Shown in pieces: positions 5,957 through 6,075 of a stretch of DNA of 6,075 nucleotides. The stretch is taken from the NCBI GenBank assembly GCA_947588775.1, contig CANPZQ010000113.1:1-6075 (forward strand), in the 5' to 3' direction. This stretch comes from an uncultured Clostridia bacterium (GTDB lineage Bacteria > Bacillota > Clostridia > Oscillospirales > Ruminococcaceae). Positions within the stretch are counted from its first letter, which is position 1; each line of letters starts with the position of its first letter. The notes beneath the pieces are model-generated. The model worked only from the letters and a program-made list of their open reading frames with translations, was not told the origin of the DNA and searched no databases. The position numbers and the translations under genes are program-made.

Positions 5957-6020
5957 AGCTGCCAAAGCCGGGTGGGCGGGCGGGTGGGGCCAACCCAGCC
6001 AGCGCAGTCCCCGCGCCCCC
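5932..6020. repeat. 14-bp perfect inverted repeat with 61-base loop
   Basis: GGGGGCGCGGGGAC at 5932-5945 is the exact reverse complement of GTCCCCGCGCCCCC at 6007-6020. The 61 bases between hold a dense G-tract cluster. The repeat is too long to dismiss as chance even in GC-rich DNA. No T tract follows either arm, so a simple terminator is unlikely. Confidence 0.8.
5970..5989 (+). other. Strong G-quadruplex motif: five G tracts with one-base loops
   Basis: The stretch reads GGGTGGGCGGGCGGGTGGGG. Single-base loops give the most stable class of parallel quadruplex, and the fifth tract is a spare. It lies about 75 bases upstream of the lipoprotein -35 box, on the strand opposite to that gene's coding strand, inside the loop of the 14-bp inverted repeat. 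Confidence 0.7.
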
Positions 6021-6031
6021 ATTCGCGACGA

Positions 6032-6071
6032 ACCCGCCCCCCGGAGCCCGCAGGGCGGAGCGGGGGTGGGT
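6032..6071. repeat. GC-rich hairpin at the window edge
   Basis: ACCCGCCCCC (6032-6041) pairs with GGGGGTGGGT (6062-6071) with one G-T wobble, and GCCC/GGGC (6046-6049, 6053-6056) makes an inner stem around GCA. It may be the end signal of a gene beyond the window or part of the same repeat element. The window ends too soon to decide. Confidence 0.5.
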
Positions 6072-6075
6072 GAGG

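Larger units (their letters stand above)
5895..6075. other. Gene-free, very GC-rich region upstream of the lipoprotein
   Basis: No supported coding sequence occurs here. The plus strand is strongly G-rich up to about 5990, then C-rich, and contains a long inverted repeat, G-quadruplex motifs and a second hairpin (listed separately). It may be a degenerate intergenic repeat of the sort scattered through clostridial genomes; copies elsewhere cannot be checked from one window. Confidence 0.6.

Noticed and set aside
1..6075. CRISPR arrays, tRNA or rRNA genes, insertion sequences
   Set aside because: No regularly spaced direct repeats, cloverleaf or CCA-ended structures, rRNA-like sequence or transposase frames were seen.

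Overview
The window looks like chromosomal DNA from a GC-rich, gut-type Gram-positive bacterium (Firmicutes/Clostridia, perhaps Oscillospirales-like). The evidence is strong purine-rich Shine-Dalgarno sites, sigma-A-type promoters, a YegS/DgkB-type lipid kinase, a large lipobox-bearing beta-helix protein and simple hairpin/T-tract terminators. The lineage is an inference from style; there is no marker gene to fix it.

Layout: (1) 74-985 (+) encodes a diacylglycerol-kinase-family lipid kinase, closed by a compact terminator at 991-1012. (2) 1051-2881 (+) is a clearly AT-richer island: a near-consensus promoter, a leader with two small tandem palindromes, then a Type II restriction endonuclease and an adenine-N6 methyltransferase whose frames overlap by ATGA. 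Both proteins resemble EcoRV and M.EcoRV closely enough, including the catalytic residues and the base-contacting recognition loop, that GATATC specificity can be predicted. (3) 2893-2935 is a bidirectional terminator between convergent transcripts. (4) 2956-5823 (-) is a 955-residue secreted lipoprotein with a right-handed beta-helix, probably a carbohydrate-active enzyme of GH141-like type, with Ig-like C-terminal modules including an evident internal duplication. Its own extended -10 promoter and SD lie at 5831-5894. (5) 5895-6075 has no gene but holds very G-rich DNA: a 14-bp perfect inverted repeat whose 61-nt loop contains a run of five G-tracts with single-base loops (a strong G-quadruplex motif), followed by another GC-rich hairpin.

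The genes do not form one pathway. The restriction-modification pair is a self-contained, probably horizontally acquired defence cassette lodged between two host genes. Its most notable aspect is organisation. Classical EcoRV has divergent R and M genes with a controller gene (from memory), whereas here endonuclease and methyltransferase are in one R-first operon with translational overlap and no visible controller gene, so R/M balance must be set in another way.
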